Assembly: GCF_030323025.1 (NCBI RefSeq) | Contig: NZ_CP097329.1 | Location: forward strand, 4,202,001 to 4,266,000 | Source: Pseudanabaena mucicola str. Chao 1806 | Lineage (GTDB): Bacteria > Cyanobacteriota > Cyanobacteriia > Pseudanabaenales > Pseudanabaenaceae | Direction of reading: 5' to 3' | DNA: 64,000 bases | Shown here: positions 25,644 through 34,390 of the stretch, one piece after another | How the letters are laid out: every line of letters starts with the position of its first letter | Numbering within the stretch: the first letter of the stretch is position 1 | Made by a program: the position numbers and the translations under genes | Notes under the pieces: generated by a model | Database searches by the model: none | Told to the model about the DNA's origin: nothing | Seen by the model: the letters and a program-made list of their open reading frames with translations, nothing else

Positions 25644-26474
25644 TTAAACTCCGTTTTTCTTAAACCAAGCTTTCAGCCGTTTCCAACCGTCTTCGGCTTC
25701 TTTTTGACGGTATGAGGACCGATAATCGGCATTAAACGCATGGGGAGCATCAGGATAGACAATGATTTCAGAATTAGTACTGCAACCCTTAAGTTGTTCG
25801 CGCATTTGCTCAACGGTCTCTAGGGGAATACCTGCATCCTTGCCACCGTAAAGTCCTAAAATAGGCACTTGTAAATATTTGGCGATATCAATGGGATGAT
25901 ACGGTGTGAGTTCTGTCGATTCACCAACGAGTCTGCCATACCAAGCAACACCAGCCTTGACTTTAGGATTATGGTTTGCATAGAGCCATGTAATCCTACC
26001 ACCCCAGCAGAATCCCGTAATCCCCAACTTTTGAATATCGCCCTGTGACGATTTAGCTGCCCATTCTACGGTTGCGTCAAGGTCGGCAAATACCTGAGCA
26101 TCAGGAACCTTGCTCACAATCGGTCTAATTTGAGCAATATCGGCAAGTTTCGATACGTCACCTTGGCGATAAAACAATTCAGGGGCGATCGCTAAATATC
26201 CTAATTTGGCTAGACGACGGCATACATCTTGAATATGGGCATGAACACCAAAAATTTCTTGAATTACTAAAATGACGGGGAAATTTTTGCCTCTGGCGGG
26301 TTGTGCTCGATAGGCGGGAATTGTGCCATCAATGACAGGAATTTTCACTTCTCCTGCAATTAGCCCCTTGCTCGTGGTGGTAATTACTTTCGCGGAAATA
26401 GGCTGAACAGCGATCGCAAATCCCGCAGTGAGGCTACTAACAGCGATAAACTCTCGCCTTGTAAGTTTTGACAT
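25644..26474 (-). CDS. Tat-exported dienelactone hydrolase family protein
   Basis: An alpha/beta hydrolase of 276 residues. The N terminus has a twin-arginine signal ([19 protein letters not shown]) with an ISA cleavage region at about 26-28. The catalytic triad is visible as C156 in GFCWGG, D213 in GGKDAG and H245 in APHAF, the Cys nucleophile being diagnostic of dienelactone hydrolases. Substrate is probably an ester or lactone, not proven. ATG 26474 is chosen because the Tat motif starts there; upstream in-frame TTG codons add residues unrelated to the signal. Confidence 0.9.
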   Translation of the reverse strand: MSKLTRREFIAVSSLTAGFAIAVQPISAKVITTTSKGLIAGEVKIPVIDGTIPAYRAQPARGKNFPVILVIQEIFGVHAHIQDVCRRLAKLGYLAIAPELFYRQGDVSKLADIAQIRPIVSKVPDAQVFADLDATVEWAAKSSQGDIQKLGITGFCWGGRITWLYANHNPKVKAGVAWYGRLVGESTELTPYHPIDIAKYLQVPILGLYGGKDAGIPLETVEQMREQLKGCSTNSEIIVYPDAPHAFNADYRSSYRQKEAEDGWKRLKAWFKKNGV

Positions 26475-26533
26475 TGCTGTAATCTCTTGTGACAACAACT
26501 GAAGTAATTAAAAACTGAACCCAGTCTGTCTGG

Positions 26534-26566
26534 AAGTTAAAAAATGGCACTGCCATTTTTTAACTT
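26534..26566. terminator. Perfect 16-bp palindrome
   Basis: AAGTTAAAAAATGGCA and its complement with a one-base centre, between gpmI and the dienelactone hydrolase gene on the same strand. Could end gpmI readthrough or be an operator upstream of the hydrolase. Confidence 0.5.
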
Positions 26567-26625
26567 GATATTACATTCTGCATTCAAAAATGAAAATTGC
26601 TATATTGCAGTTTGTGCCTTCTTAA

Positions 26626-26669
26626 TATATGAGGGGTAAATATATGAGGGGTAAAAAGTAGCCCCTCTT
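26626..26669 (-). terminator. gpmI terminator with duplicated 15-mer
   Basis: AGGGG / CCCCT stem directly after the gpmI stop. TATATGAGGGGTAAA occurs twice in tandem (26626-26640 and 26641-26655), giving two alternative hairpin arms. Confidence 0.5.
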
Positions 26670-26673
26670 AATG

Positions 26674-28278
26674 TTACATACCAATTTTTACTGGTGTTTT
26701 GAGATTTTTAACTTCATAACTAGCTGACTCCAATAGAGAAAACCCAGTCATTTCTGGTGGTTTCGGAATTTGGAGGATTTCAAGAATCGTTGGTGCAATG
26801 TCCGCCAGACGACCACCATTGGGCTTTAGCTTGACATCAGCACCATGTCCATGAATTTTGCGTCCTTCACCCTCCACCAAAATAAATGGTACAGGGTTAC
26901 TGGAATGAGCTGTCCAAGGGTTACCATCATCATCCCACATATATTCCGCATTACCGTGATCAGCCGTGATCAAAGCAGTACCGCCTGCATTAGCAATACT
27001 AGATAGCAGTTGCCCTAAACATCGATCCACATGTTCAAGTGCCTTAACCGTAGCTTCAAAGTTACCAGTATGTCCGACCATGTCAGGGTTGGCATAGTTG
27101 ATTACGATCAGTGAATAAATCCGTTTGGCGATCGCCTCCGAAGCAATTCTGGTAACTTCAGTAGCCGACATAGCTGGCTCTTGGTCATAGGTCGATACCC
27201 TTGGGCTATTAACGAGTATGCGATCATCTCCTTCGCTAGCCTCTTCCATCCCACCGTCAAAGAAATAGGTGACATGGGCATATTTTTCAGTTTCAGCCAA
27301 GCGGAGTTGCCTGAGTCCATGGTTAGATACAACTGGCCCGAGTAGGTTGGTCAAGTTTTGAGGCAAGAAAGCAACAGGGATCGATAGTGAACTGTCGTAC
27401 TGGGTGAAGGTAGCATAGGCAAGCGGCTCTATGCGCTCACGTTCAAATCCCGTAAAGTTATCAGATACAAATGCTTGGGTAATTTCACGGGAACGATCAG
27501 GTCGGAAATTAAAACAAATGACACCATCACCTGCGGCGATCGCCCCATGGGCTATTCTGGTTGGTGGCAAAAACTCATCGGTGATTTTTTCTTGATAAGC
27601 AGATGCCAGTACATCGACTGCTGAAGTTAGCTTGGTGGTGATTTGATCATTAGTTAAAACTTCATAGGCTTTTTGGATGCGATCCCAACGTTTGTCCCGA
27701 TCCATTACAAAATAGCGACCGCTAATGGTAACAATCCGCCCAGTGCCAGTTTTATTAAGATAGGTCTGCAATAACTTAATAAAATTAATCCCAGACTGGG
27801 GTAGGGTGTCTCGACCATCAGTAATGACATGGATACAGACATCTTGAATACCCTGAGCCTTTGCTAAATCGATCAAACCTAATAAGTGATCAATATGCGA
27901 ATGAACACCACCATCAGAGCAAAGCCCAATTAGATGTAACTTGCTCTGATTAGCCTTGACCTGCTCACAAACATTTACTAGCGCAGGATTAGCCAGTAAT
28001 GAGCCATCATCAACAGCATCAGAAATTCTAACTAATTCTTGGGGGACGACTCGACCAGCGCCAATATTCAAATGACCAACTTCTGAGTTGCCCATTTGAC
28101 CTTTGGGTAAGCCAACATCCTTGCCAGAGGCTTGGAGGAGAGTTTTTGGGTAAGTACTCCACAGACTATCTATGACAGGAGTATTTGCTGCGGCGATCGC
28201 ATTGCCCTCGGCTTCTTCTCTATATCCCCAGCCGTCTAAAATGATCAGAACCAGTGGAGAAACAGACCCCTTTTGCAT
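26674..28278 (-). CDS. gpmI: 2,3-bisphosphoglycerate-independent phosphoglycerate mutase
   Basis: Interconverts 3- and 2-phosphoglycerate with a phosphoserine intermediate and two Mn ions. The 534 residues match the family. LILDGWGYRE with metal-binding D15, GNSEVGHLNIGAGR with nucleophile S65, and the C-terminal metal motifs TADHGNAEYM and TAHSSNPVPF are intact. It lies on the pathway from Calvin-cycle 3-phosphoglycerate to pyruvate. Monocistronic. Confidence 0.96.
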   Translation of the reverse strand: MQKGSVSPLVLIILDGWGYREEAEGNAIAAANTPVIDSLWSTYPKTLLQASGKDVGLPKGQMGNSEVGHLNIGAGRVVPQELVRISDAVDDGSLLANPALVNVCEQVKANQSKLHLIGLCSDGGVHSHIDHLLGLIDLAKAQGIQDVCIHVITDGRDTLPQSGINFIKLLQTYLNKTGTGRIVTISGRYFVMDRDKRWDRIQKAYEVLTNDQITTKLTSAVDVLASAYQEKITDEFLPPTRIAHGAIAAGDGVICFNFRPDRSREITQAFVSDNFTGFERERIEPLAYATFTQYDSSLSIPVAFLPQNLTNLLGPVVSNHGLRQLRLAETEKYAHVTYFFDGGMEEASEGDDRILVNSPRVSTYDQEPAMSATEVTRIASEAIAKRIYSLIVINYANPDMVGHTGNFEATVKALEHVDRCLGQLLSSIANAGGTALITADHGNAEYMWDDDGNPWTAHSSNPVPFILVEGEGRKIHGHGADVKLKPNGGRLADIAPTILEILQIPKPPEMTGFSLLESASYEVKNLKTPVKIGM

Positions 28279-28520
28279 AAAAGACAGTTCCTTGTTAAGT
28301 ACACGATCGCTCCTTACTTGGCAATAATACCATCAGAGCAAATTTACGGATTAACTTAACAATACTTGGCAATTAGCGCGATCGCAATGTATCGTAGAAA
28401 ACTTTTAACAATGTTCAAAATGTATAGATTGATACTTTTAAAAAGTTGCTCGGTCTCAAGAATGAGCGACTAGACTTTGATTCTCTACTTGTCTTTGAGG
28501 TTAATACAGAGGCATTGTGT

Positions 28521-28668
28521 AACGCGAGTTTGGGATAATTTAAAGCTATTTTTGAGACAGGTTTTACTACGCAAACCCTATCTCAAAACTAGAAATCAAA
28601 AGCCTTGCTTACCAAGGCATTTTAGTTTCTTGCTGATAAAATTTACAGGTTTAAATCGCACAGACGTT
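28521..28668. repeat. Two-hairpin dispersed repeat, family A copy 4
   Basis: Most diverged copy: head AACGCGAGTTTGGGATAATT, stem 1 TTTTGAGACAGGTTTTACTA, stem 2 around AAATCAAAAGCCTTGC, tail CAGGTTTAAATCGCACAGAC. It occupies the gap upstream of lysC (28279-28816), whose remaining bases show nothing else clear. Confidence 0.6.
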
Positions 28669-28816
28669 TGTATAGTGATTGTCTAGATGAAATGTATGAT
28701 AGATAAGCTGTAATGCTTTGACTTGAATTAGTTAACTTGATTGAGTTGACTGGACTTGGGTTATTGAGCAAAACATCTTCAGAAACTCTCTCAGGTTTAC
28801 AAAATTTTCCCCACGA

Positions 28817-30640
28817 ATGGCGCTAATAGTTCAAAAATATGGTGGCTCCTCCGTAGCCGATGCTGATCGCATTAAAGCAGTACGCGATCGCATTAAGCGG
28901 ACAGTTGATGCGGGTAATCAAGTCGTGGTTGTAGTTTCGGCGATGGGCAAAACCACGGATGGACTAGTTGCCCTTGCCGAATCTGTAGCTGCAACCCATG
29001 CCCAAACCCTCGAAGAAATTGACGCGAAAGAGCGTGAGACGGATTTGCTCTTGGCAACGGGTGAACAGGTGACGATCGCTTTGCTAAGTATGGCGCTACA
29101 AGCGGTGGGTCAACCAGCGATCGCTATGAATGGTTCGCAAGTGCGGGTAGTCACTGAACCAAAACATACACGTGCCAGAATTTTGTATGTGGAAGCTGAC
29201 CAAATTAAATCAGCTTTGGCTTTAGGTAAGGTTGTCGTAATTGCAGGCTTCCAAGGTGTGGCGCTTGATGAAGCAACAGGTTTGCCGAGTACCGAAATCA
29301 CGACCCTAGGAAGGGGTGGTTCGGACACTTCGGCAGTGGCGATCGCGGCGGCGATTGAAGCTGATGTTTGTGAGATTTATACAGATGTTCCAGGAATTCT
29401 CACCACCGATCCCCGCATTGTGCCCAAAGCACAAATGCTCGATGAAATTACTTGCGATGAAATGCTAGAGCTAGCCAGTTTGGGCGCTAAGGTTTTACAT
29501 CCGCGATCGGTCGAGATAGCAAGAAACTTTGGCGTAAAAATGTGTGTGCGATCAAGTTGGCTTGATGATCCAGGGACAGTAATTACCTCGCCACGTATTG
29601 GCATAGGTGACCTAAAAACCTTAGAGGTAAATCGTTTCGTGGAAAATATTTCTATTGATTACGATCAAGTCAAGATTGCCCTATTGCAGATCCCTGATCG
29701 ACCAGGGATCGCCTCGCAATTATTCAAACCCCTTGCCGAGCAATCCGTAAATGTAGACTTAATCATTCAAGCGGTGCAAGAAATTGAGGGAGTTAATGAT
29801 ATTGCTTTTACGATTCCTCAAAATCAATTGCAGTTGGCGGAATTGGTCACCCGTAGCCTAGAGATTGGTGCAAGTTCTGTTACTGTTGACTCCAACGTCG
29901 CAAAAATCAGCATTATTGGCGTTGGGATGATTGGTCGTCCAGGAGTTGCCGCAAAAATGTTCTCGGCATTGGCAGAAGCTGGGGTGAATATTCAGATGAT
30001 CTCTACCTCAGAGATTAAGATTAGCTGTGTAATTGCCGCAACCGATGGCGAGGTAGCGATCGCTGCTCTTCAAAAAGTCTTTGATGTGCCAGTACAGACA
30101 TCCACTTCCCGCGAAACAATCCTTAATACCAACAATCCACCAGTACGGGGCGTTGCTCTTGATCGCAATCGAGCTAGAATCGCAGTTCAGAAAGTACCAG
30201 ATCGTCCAGGAATGGCAGCCAAAATTCTGGAACAATTAGCTGAGCAAAATATTAGCTTAGATATGATTGTGCAGTCCCAGTCTGATCGCGATGTTAATGA
30301 GATTGCCTTTACGGTAGCTATTACGGATCGGGCAAAAGCGGAAACTGCCCTGAAGCAGGTGGCAAACGATCTCGGTTATGGCGAAGTCTCCTGTGATGAC
30401 GACATCAGCAAAGTCAGCATCGTGGGAGCAGGGATGATCAATCAATCTGGTATTGCTGCAAGGATGTTTGGAGCATTAGCCGATGCAAGTATTAATATTG
30501 AGATGATTGCCACATCTGAAATTAAAGTTAGTTGTGTAGTCCGTGATAATCAGGCGGAACAGGCGTTAATGCTAATTCATCAAGAATTTAACCTTTCTGG
30601 TGATCGCGCGATTGAGGTTCCTAGTGTCTTGAAAAAGTAG
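28817..30640 (+). CDS. lysC: Aspartate kinase with four ACT domains
   Basis: First step of the Lys/Thr/Met pathway. The kinase domain (1-260) shows VQKYGGSSVAD, TTLGRGGSDTSAVAIAAA and VPGILTTDPR. It is followed by two ACT pairs (about 268-425 and 440-600); the repeated signature is KISIIGVGMI...GVAAKMFSALAEAGVNIQMI and KVSIVGAGMI...GIAARMFGALADASINIEMI. Most bacteria have one pair, while cyanobacterial enzymes typically have the doubled set, so feedback by Lys and Thr is likely complex. 607 residues; monocistronic. Confidence 0.95.
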   Translation: MALIVQKYGGSSVADADRIKAVRDRIKRTVDAGNQVVVVVSAMGKTTDGLVALAESVAATHAQTLEEIDAKERETDLLLATGEQVTIALLSMALQAVGQPAIAMNGSQVRVVTEPKHTRARILYVEADQIKSALALGKVVVIAGFQGVALDEATGLPSTEITTLGRGGSDTSAVAIAAAIEADVCEIYTDVPGILTTDPRIVPKAQMLDEITCDEMLELASLGAKVLHPRSVEIARNFGVKMCVRSSWLDDPGTVITSPRIGIGDLKTLEVNRFVENISIDYDQVKIALLQIPDRPGIASQLFKPLAEQSVNVDLIIQAVQEIEGVNDIAFTIPQNQLQLAELVTRSLEIGASSVTVDSNVAKISIIGVGMIGRPGVAAKMFSALAEAGVNIQMISTSEIKISCVIAATDGEVAIAALQKVFDVPVQTSTSRETILNTNNPPVRGVALDRNRARIAVQKVPDRPGMAAKILEQLAEQNISLDMIVQSQSDRDVNEIAFTVAITDRAKAETALKQVANDLGYGEVSCDDDISKVSIVGAGMINQSGIAARMFGALADASINIEMIATSEIKVSCVVRDNQAEQALMLIHQEFNLSGDRAIEVPSVLKK

Positions 30641-30709
30641 TAAGTCGGCGCTTTAGACCACACTGACTAAAGACGATCTAAGATAAGTACATATTCCGCG
30701 AGCATTTCT

Positions 30710-31408
30710 ATGTCATCTGATAATTCTAGCGATCGCACTAATCAGTCTCCAGTCAATCCACCGTCTGATCCCAAACAAGTACCACCAGTTCAGGAACGTT
30801 CGCTCAAAACAATTTTAGCGGACAATCTACCGACGGTGACTGTGGCGATCTTACTAGCGGTCGGAGTACGCATATTTGTAGCAGAGCCACGCTATATTCC
30901 CTCTAGCTCCATGGAGCCAACTCTATTAATTGATGATCGCCTAATTATTGACAAACTTTCCTTTCGCTGGCGCAAGCCTGAACGTGGCGAAATAATTGTC
31001 TTTAATCCTCCCAATGTTGCTATAGTGCCTGATCCCACGAAGGTTTATATCAAGCGAGTCATTGGCTTACCTGGCGATCGCATCAGCATTCATGATGGAA
31101 AAGTATTTATTAATGATGTGCCCTTAAATGAGCCATACGTTGCGACTCCGCCAAATTACACTTTACCGACCCAAGATGATGCCCTCTGCCCTAATTGCTT
31201 CCGTCCCCCTAATGTGCAATCAGGAAAGGATTATCCATATTTCACTGTCCCCAATGGTAAATATTGGGTGATGGGTGATAACCGCAATAACAGTTTGGAT
31301 TCCCATGCATGGGGCTTCATGCCAGAGGAAAATATCGTCGGGCGGGCAATGTTTCGCTATTGGCCTTTTGATAGTCGTGCGGGTAACTTGACTGTTCCTA
31401 AATATTAA
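30710..31408 (+). CDS. lepB: Signal peptidase I (first of a tandem pair)
   Basis: Membrane serine protease removing Sec and Tat signal peptides. 232 residues with one N-terminal transmembrane helix (about 38-56), nucleophile S67 in SSSMEPTL and general base K115 in YIKRVIGLPGD, then GDNRNNSLDSHAWGF. Compared with the next gene it carries an insertion of about 25 residues with a Cys pair (CPNC, about 162-165) and a Pro-rich N-terminal tail. Lies 92 bp before its paralogue, probably in one transcript. Confidence 0.93.
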   Translation: MSSDNSSDRTNQSPVNPPSDPKQVPPVQERSLKTILADNLPTVTVAILLAVGVRIFVAEPRYIPSSSMEPTLLIDDRLIIDKLSFRWRKPERGEIIVFNPPNVAIVPDPTKVYIKRVIGLPGDRISIHDGKVFINDVPLNEPYVATPPNYTLPTQDDALCPNCFRPPNVQSGKDYPYFTVPNGKYWVMGDNRNNSLDSHAWGFMPEENIVGRAMFRYWPFDSRAGNLTVPKY

Positions 31409-31500
31409 AAATATTAAAATTTATGTACAGGTCGCGCAAACCTGCGTTCATAGTTTCCTTTAGCCCAATTAGTTAGATCACAACACATAAATATTGATTC

Positions 31501-32079
31501 ATGTCCACAGAAAATAAGCTCGATTCGCAAGTGACCGTCAAACCTTGGTGGCAGCAACATGGTGAAACGATTCGGATTTTTGCTGTTGCCCTTGCGATCG
31601 CTATTTTCCTACGCACGTTTATTGTGGAGCCACGCTTCATTCCCTCTGGCTCGATGGAACCAACTTTACAAGTGGGCGATCGCATTTTAGTAGACAAAAT
31701 TTCCCAGCGTTGGCAAGAACCTCAATACGGCGATATTTTAATTTTCTATCCGCCTGCTACGCCTGCAACAAGTGATACGAGCAAGGCTTACATTAAGCGA
31801 TTGATTGGTGTGGAAGGCGATCGCATTGCGATTAAAAATGGTAAGGTCTATCGCAATGGTGAACCTCTTGATGAGTCCTATATTGCGGAAGCTCCAAAAT
31901 ATGCGATGCGTGAAGTGTTAGTTCCCAAAGGTCATTACTGGATGATGGGCGACAATCGCAATCACAGCAATGATTCGCATATCTGGGGATTTTTACCAAA
32001 AGGAAATGTCATTGGTAAAGCAACTATTAGGTTTTTCCCTTTTGGCGATCGCTTAGGCGCAATTACAACTAGTAAATAA
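31501..32079 (+). CDS. lepB: Signal peptidase I (second of a tandem pair)
   Basis: 192 residues, a compact paralogue of the preceding gene. Transmembrane helix about 24-42, nucleophile S51 in SGSMEPTL, base K99 in YIKRLIGVEGD, and GDNRNHSNDSHIWGF. It lacks the Cys-containing insertion. Cyanobacteria commonly have two LepB enzymes with different substrate preference; here they lie side by side, implying local duplication or retained tandem order. Confidence 0.93.
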   Translation: MSTENKLDSQVTVKPWWQQHGETIRIFAVALAIAIFLRTFIVEPRFIPSGSMEPTLQVGDRILVDKISQRWQEPQYGDILIFYPPATPATSDTSKAYIKRLIGVEGDRIAIKNGKVYRNGEPLDESYIAEAPKYAMREVLVPKGHYWMMGDNRNHSNDSHIWGFLPKGNVIGKATIRFFPFGDRLGAITTSK

Positions 32080-32155
32080 CGCCTAAACCAAAATCTGTTT
32101 ATTCAAGATACGATTAATATCGCCAAATAATTATCCTTTCAAATTTCTAATCTCG

Positions 32156-33022
32156 TTATGACCATGGCAATGATCTATAGAAGTCAGAGACTTTTTGAAA
32201 TAAATCATCAAAGTCTGGAAGCTCACTCTCTATCTCATCTTTAAGAGTGTGATAGTCTTTTTGAGCTCTGGATTTTAAATCTGGGTCTTCAAATGAATTT
32301 ATATCTGGCGATATCTCTCTTGCTTTCGATTTAATAATTAAGGAATTCAAGATTTTGCTTCTTTCAAAATCATTAATATCCCCAAATCTTTCGACTAATA
32401 AGTTTATGTCATATACATCTTGTCTACGATTTCTATTTCTAGAAACTTGCTGTAATAATGAGCGATATTTTTCGGCTATTAAGTCTGTTAATGAATAAGC
32501 TAAAATGCCTTCTTCAAGATTTAGCTTTAAATCTTCAATATTAGGAGTTGCTTCATTCAAACTATAATCAATTGATATGGTATTCGGTGATTGCAAAGAC
32601 AATAATCGCTTATGCTGAGGTGTCCCTTTATATGCATATCCTACTTTCATCTTAATTGATGGATATGTAGATTTAACATCCCTTGGCTGTAACTTACTAC
32701 TTTGTACACGACAATCTAAATCATAATCCAATTCCTCAACCATCTGGGCTAGACTACTATCCAAAGATTTACGAACGCCATCTTCAGTAATCTCGCCACC
32801 GCGTGGTTTCTCCGTAGAAAAGTCGATATCTGTTGTAAAGCGATGACTTTTATATCTTATCGCTAACAAAATGCCTCCTTTCAAAATCATGTTTGCTTTT
32901 AAGTCACTATCTGAAGCAATTGACGACAAGATAGTATGTACAGCCTGACGAAACTCCTTATTACTTGTAGTTGATGCCTCTTCAACCCAGTCTTTGATAT
33001 CATATCCCTCGATTTCACTCAT
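32156..33022 (-). CDS. AbiEii-family nucleotidyltransferase toxin
   Basis: 288 residues. The DNA-polymerase-beta-like nucleotidyltransferase motif is seen as K-G-G (about 48-50) followed by RFTTDIDFS with D65 and D67, and the C-terminal family motif EKYRSLL...RRQDVYDINLL with K185, R200, D202 and Y204-D205. AbiEii proteins are bacteriostatic toxins of type IV abortive-infection systems and have been linked to GTP binding or tRNA modification. ATG 33022 overlaps the antitoxin stop (TGATG), so the pair is translationally coupled. No HIP1 site and AT-rich codon use suggest transfer. Confidence 0.85.
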   Translation of the reverse strand: MSEIEGYDIKDWVEEASTTSNKEFRQAVHTILSSIASDSDLKANMILKGGILLAIRYKSHRFTTDIDFSTEKPRGGEITEDGVRKSLDSSLAQMVEELDYDLDCRVQSSKLQPRDVKSTYPSIKMKVGYAYKGTPQHKRLLSLQSPNTISIDYSLNEATPNIEDLKLNLEEGILAYSLTDLIAEKYRSLLQQVSRNRNRRQDVYDINLLVERFGDINDFERSKILNSLIIKSKAREISPDINSFEDPDLKSRAQKDYHTLKDEIESELPDFDDLFQKVSDFYRSLPWS

Positions 33023-33927
33023 CAAGCACTATTCCTGAAAATATTCAAAGAAATTTTCCATTTATCTGACCATTCGGGAGAGTATTCTGAGCTTGAATCA
33101 AGCTTTCTCGATCCACCCCTTTGAGCAAGTGAAGACCAGCCATTAATAATCTCATTATTATTAATACCTAATCGCTCATTCAAAATATAGCCTGCCCTAA
33201 CCTTATCGATAGGCTCTCCGTTTTTATCAATATCGTCAGTGATCAATCTGAGATATTTCTCTCCATATTCATCAAATACATCTAATATATGATTGATACC
33301 CCCGCATAGTTCAGGATTTCTTAACATATCAAGGAATGTTCTTCCTATAGTTGAAACTCTGAGAGATCTCCCCCTAACATTCTTATATGCTCCCAAGCGC
33401 ATAGAATTTAGACAATAAAGGTCTGTCTTATCGATCTTATTCATGTTCGTCGGTCTAACTAGTTTGGGCAACCCATGCTCACAATAACTTTCAAAACTAT
33501 CGCCCAGATCTTTCTGCATTTTCTCTTTTGCTAAAGATCGCCAAGTATCATTCGGAGGGGAAGATATAAATAGCTTTTTTGGTATTCGATCTGTTAAACC
33601 ATGATACGACATGGCACTTAGATGAGACATATAGCAAAAAGGATCAACTGTACAGGCTATATCCTCAGGATCGCCATTAGATCGACCAAGAAGAGTAAAA
33701 ATATTGGAGAGATTCTTATGAGGAAACAAAACTCCTTCATTTAGTAATAATTTTAAGTGTTTAGCAATGTCTGCTTTTTCCGCAAAATCCTTATGGAGAT
33801 CTACAGGTTCACCGCTATAAAACTTGCTTCGGTATATTTTGTTTACAGTTAATCCAAACTGATATTTAGAGATGACGGGCTGTTCTAAATTACCAAGTGA
33901 TAATGTGATGGCTTTCTCAACTTGCAT
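33022..33927 (-). CDS. AbiEi-family antitoxin / transcriptional regulator
   Basis: 301 residues. The N-terminal 75 residues look like a winged helix (KADIAKHLKLLLNEGVLFPH); the conserved AbiEi core follows (VDPFCYMSHLSAMSYHGLTDR, KKLFISSP) and a C-terminal helical region completes it. AbiEi antitoxins both neutralise toxin activity and repress their own operon by binding inverted repeats upstream. It is longer than the classical streptococcal antitoxin. First gene of the pair; 23 bases upstream lies a perfect 32-bp inverted repeat. No obvious Shine-Dalgarno sequence. Confidence 0.8.
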   Translation of the reverse strand: MQVEKAITLSLGNLEQPVISKYQFGLTVNKIYRSKFYSGEPVDLHKDFAEKADIAKHLKLLLNEGVLFPHKNLSNIFTLLGRSNGDPEDIACTVDPFCYMSHLSAMSYHGLTDRIPKKLFISSPPNDTWRSLAKEKMQKDLGDSFESYCEHGLPKLVRPTNMNKIDKTDLYCLNSMRLGAYKNVRGRSLRVSTIGRTFLDMLRNPELCGGINHILDVFDEYGEKYLRLITDDIDKNGEPIDKVRAGYILNERLGINNNEIINGWSSLAQRGGSRKLDSSSEYSPEWSDKWKISLNIFRNSA

Positions 33928-33950
33928 AAATAGTTGGCACTCAAAAATTC

Positions 33951-34015
33951 AAAGCTACACTACAATGTTAGGATTACATCCTTAGGATGTAATCCTAACA
34001 TTGTAGTGTAGCTTT
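33951..34015. promoter_or_regulatory. Perfect 32-bp inverted repeat upstream of the AbiE operon
   Basis: Arms 33951-33982 and 33984-34015 around a single centre base; arm begins AAAGCTACACTACAATGTTA. It sits at the expected place for an AbiEi operator, but such length and perfection also suits a small palindromic mobile element. Confidence 0.6.
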
Positions 34016-34217
34016 GTCAAGAACATTTGGACAGCTATAGCTATTCTCATCATGGAGATTTTGCCTTGATTTAGATGAGTTTACTGAGAATATTTGCAAT
34101 AGCTATTGAAAAGCCTATACATTCGTCCAAAATTTGAAAGCCTAGACAAACTAAAAGTCATAACGAGAATTGCTGTATTGATACAATGTCCCAATACAGT
34201 TCAACTCAGGTGCAATA

Positions 34218-34320
34218 TGTCACCAACAATTACCCCAGCGAAATTTCAAGTAACAGCTCTACCTTTTCGTTAGGACGAAGCTGGTGGTATCCGAATCGGA
34301 GCAATCTCTGGTCAGTTATG
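34218..34320 (+). pseudogene. Remnant of a DUF433-like antitoxin gene
   Basis: ATG at 34218 begins MSPTITPAKFQVTALPFR, then TAG, then DEAGGIRIGAISGQL and TGA. The D-E-x-G-G-I-R-I-G pattern resembles the N terminus of DUF433 proteins, usually partnered with PIN-like toxins. Nothing of the partner remains. Short, so the identification is tentative. Confidence 0.4.
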
Positions 34321-34390
34321 ATGTTCGGGTGTGGTCAATAACAATCGTCACTTCAGATTGCATAATCTATAGATGTAACCAATTTTTTCA

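Noticed and set aside
34018-34390. Glycine riboswitch upstream of gcvT
   Set aside because: No tandem aptamer pattern could be recognised; the stretch holds a decayed reading frame instead.
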